A stretch of DNA of 5,251 nt, from contig CAYIZP010000089.1 of NCBI GenBank assembly GCA_964367905.1, positions 1 to 5,251 on the forward strand, given 5' to 3'. The DNA comes from CAUPWF01 sp964367905. GTDB taxonomy: Bacteria; Bacillota; Clostridia; Lachnospirales; Lachnospiraceae. The translations under genes were made by a program, and so were the position numbers. This document shows, piece by piece, positions 4,603 through 5,251 of the stretch. Numbering within the stretch: the stretch's first letter is position 1; each line of letters opens with the position of its first letter. The notes under the pieces are model-generated. The model had not been told where the DNA came from. It did no database searches and worked only from the letters and a program-made list of their open reading frames with translations.

Positions 4603-5232
4603 ATGTCAAACAATTCAACAAACAATCAACAAATACAGGTTTCTGTAAGTGTGGGGAATCCATCAGCGATCGGGTTATTAGGGTTAGCGATTGTAACCTT
4701 AGTTGCATCGTCACAGAAATTAGGGATAACAGAGGGTACAGCTCTAGTAATACCATGGGCAGTGTTTTTAGGAGCAGCAGCACAGATATATGCTGGAGCA
4801 CTAGACTTTAAACTGAAGAATGTATTCGGCGGAACGGCATTCTGTGCATATGGATTCTTCTGGCTCGGAGTTGCAGGTACTTGGTTGATTCAAAATGGTG
4901 TATTCGGAGAAGCAATGCAGAGTTCTGCAGATTCTAGACAGCTAGGTTTTGCATTCCTAGGATATTTCATTTTTACATTTATTATGACAATTGGTGCAAT
5001 GGAAGTGAATAAAACATTGTTTATTATCTTTGTTTTAATTGATTTTTTATTCATTGGTCTTACATTTAGCACTTTGGGAATTGCAACTCATTTCTTCCAT
5101 GAAGTTGCAGCCTATGCAGAGCTATTGATTGCGTTGGTATCATTCTATGCATGTGGGGCAAATGTATTAAACGCTACATTTGGACGTGTGTTCTTGCCAC
5201 TTGGAAAACCTTTTGGAATATTTAAAAAATAA
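4603..5232 (+). CDS. Acetate uptake transporter, AceTr family (SatP/YaaH/GPR1/FUN34)
   Basis: This 209-residue inner-membrane protein belongs to the AceTr family, whose characterised members carry acetate, and in E. coli SatP also succinate, with protons; related proteins can act as channels. The family signature NPSAIGL is at residues 19-25. The AAAQIYAGALDF segment and the FGGTAFCAYGFFW block (about 75-87) are also diagnostic. Six hydrophobic segments can be placed at roughly 22-38, 46-66, 77-97, 114-132, 137-155 and 168-186, and the tail ends with the family's GRVFLPLGK. Length is normal, so the protein is complete. The polar N-terminus (Asn, Ser, Thr, Gln) should be cytoplasmic. AAGGAG (4587-4592) lies 10 nt before the ATG, a slightly long gap. 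In a fermentative host it may export or recapture acetate. Direction and exact substrate cannot be read from the sequence. Confidence 0.93.
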   Translation: MSNNSTNNQQIQVSVSVGNPSAIGLLGLAIVTLVASSQKLGITEGTALVIPWAVFLGAAAQIYAGALDFKLKNVFGGTAFCAYGFFWLGVAGTWLIQNGVFGEAMQSSADSRQLGFAFLGYFIFTFIMTIGAMEVNKTLFIIFVLIDFLFIGLTFSTLGIATHFFHEVAAYAELLIALVSFYACGANVLNATFGRVFLPLGKPFGIFKK

Positions 5233-5251
5233 ATATGATGTTCTTGATGAA

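Noticed and set aside
4550..5072. Minus-strand open frames opposite the acetate transporter
   Set aside because: They are shadows of a clear AceTr-family gene, Leu/Ile-rich only because they are opposite a membrane protein, and have no SD or promoter.

Overview
The window is AT-rich with short A/T-rich intergenic stretches, AAGGAG-type ribosome binding sites and sigma-A type promoters, several with an extended TGn -10 box. The gene content is also typical of an anaerobic, low-GC member of the Clostridia: a long-form PurL end, an [FeFe]-hydrogenase-like sensor, a c-di-GMP phosphodiesterase and an AceTr-family acetate transporter. A Lachnospiraceae-like host is a reasonable inference, but species cannot be fixed from this sequence.

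Layout. Bases 1-384 are the 3' end of purL (glutaminase domain of FGAM synthase), followed by a perfect 15-bp hairpin with no U-tract. A tRNA-Leu(CAA) gene with its own strong promoter lies at 511-593, and a bidirectional terminator (596-626) separates it from a minus-strand hicB antitoxin gene (670-1053). Just upstream of hicB is a remnant of the hicA toxin: only about the last 25 codons survive. They are joined directly to what looks like the original SD, promoter and a 9-bp-phased TACGTAA operator array (1166-1231).

The centre is a divergent signalling pair. On the minus strand (1352-2965) is a soluble protein combining two [4Fe-4S] clusters, an [FeFe]-hydrogenase H-cluster domain, another Fe-S domain and a methyl-accepting-type signalling hairpin. 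On the plus strand (3141-4400) is an EAL-domain c-di-GMP phosphodiesterase with an unrecognised helical N-terminal region. Their promoters, one of them perfect consensus, sit back to back around an 18-bp dyad. This suggests joint control and possibly a hydrogen- or redox-responsive c-di-GMP pathway; that link is inference.

The EAL gene ends in a strong terminator. It is followed by a separately promoted six-TM acetate/succinate-type transporter (4603-5232). All large ORFs appear intact; the broken elements are hicA and the purL copy cut by the window edge.
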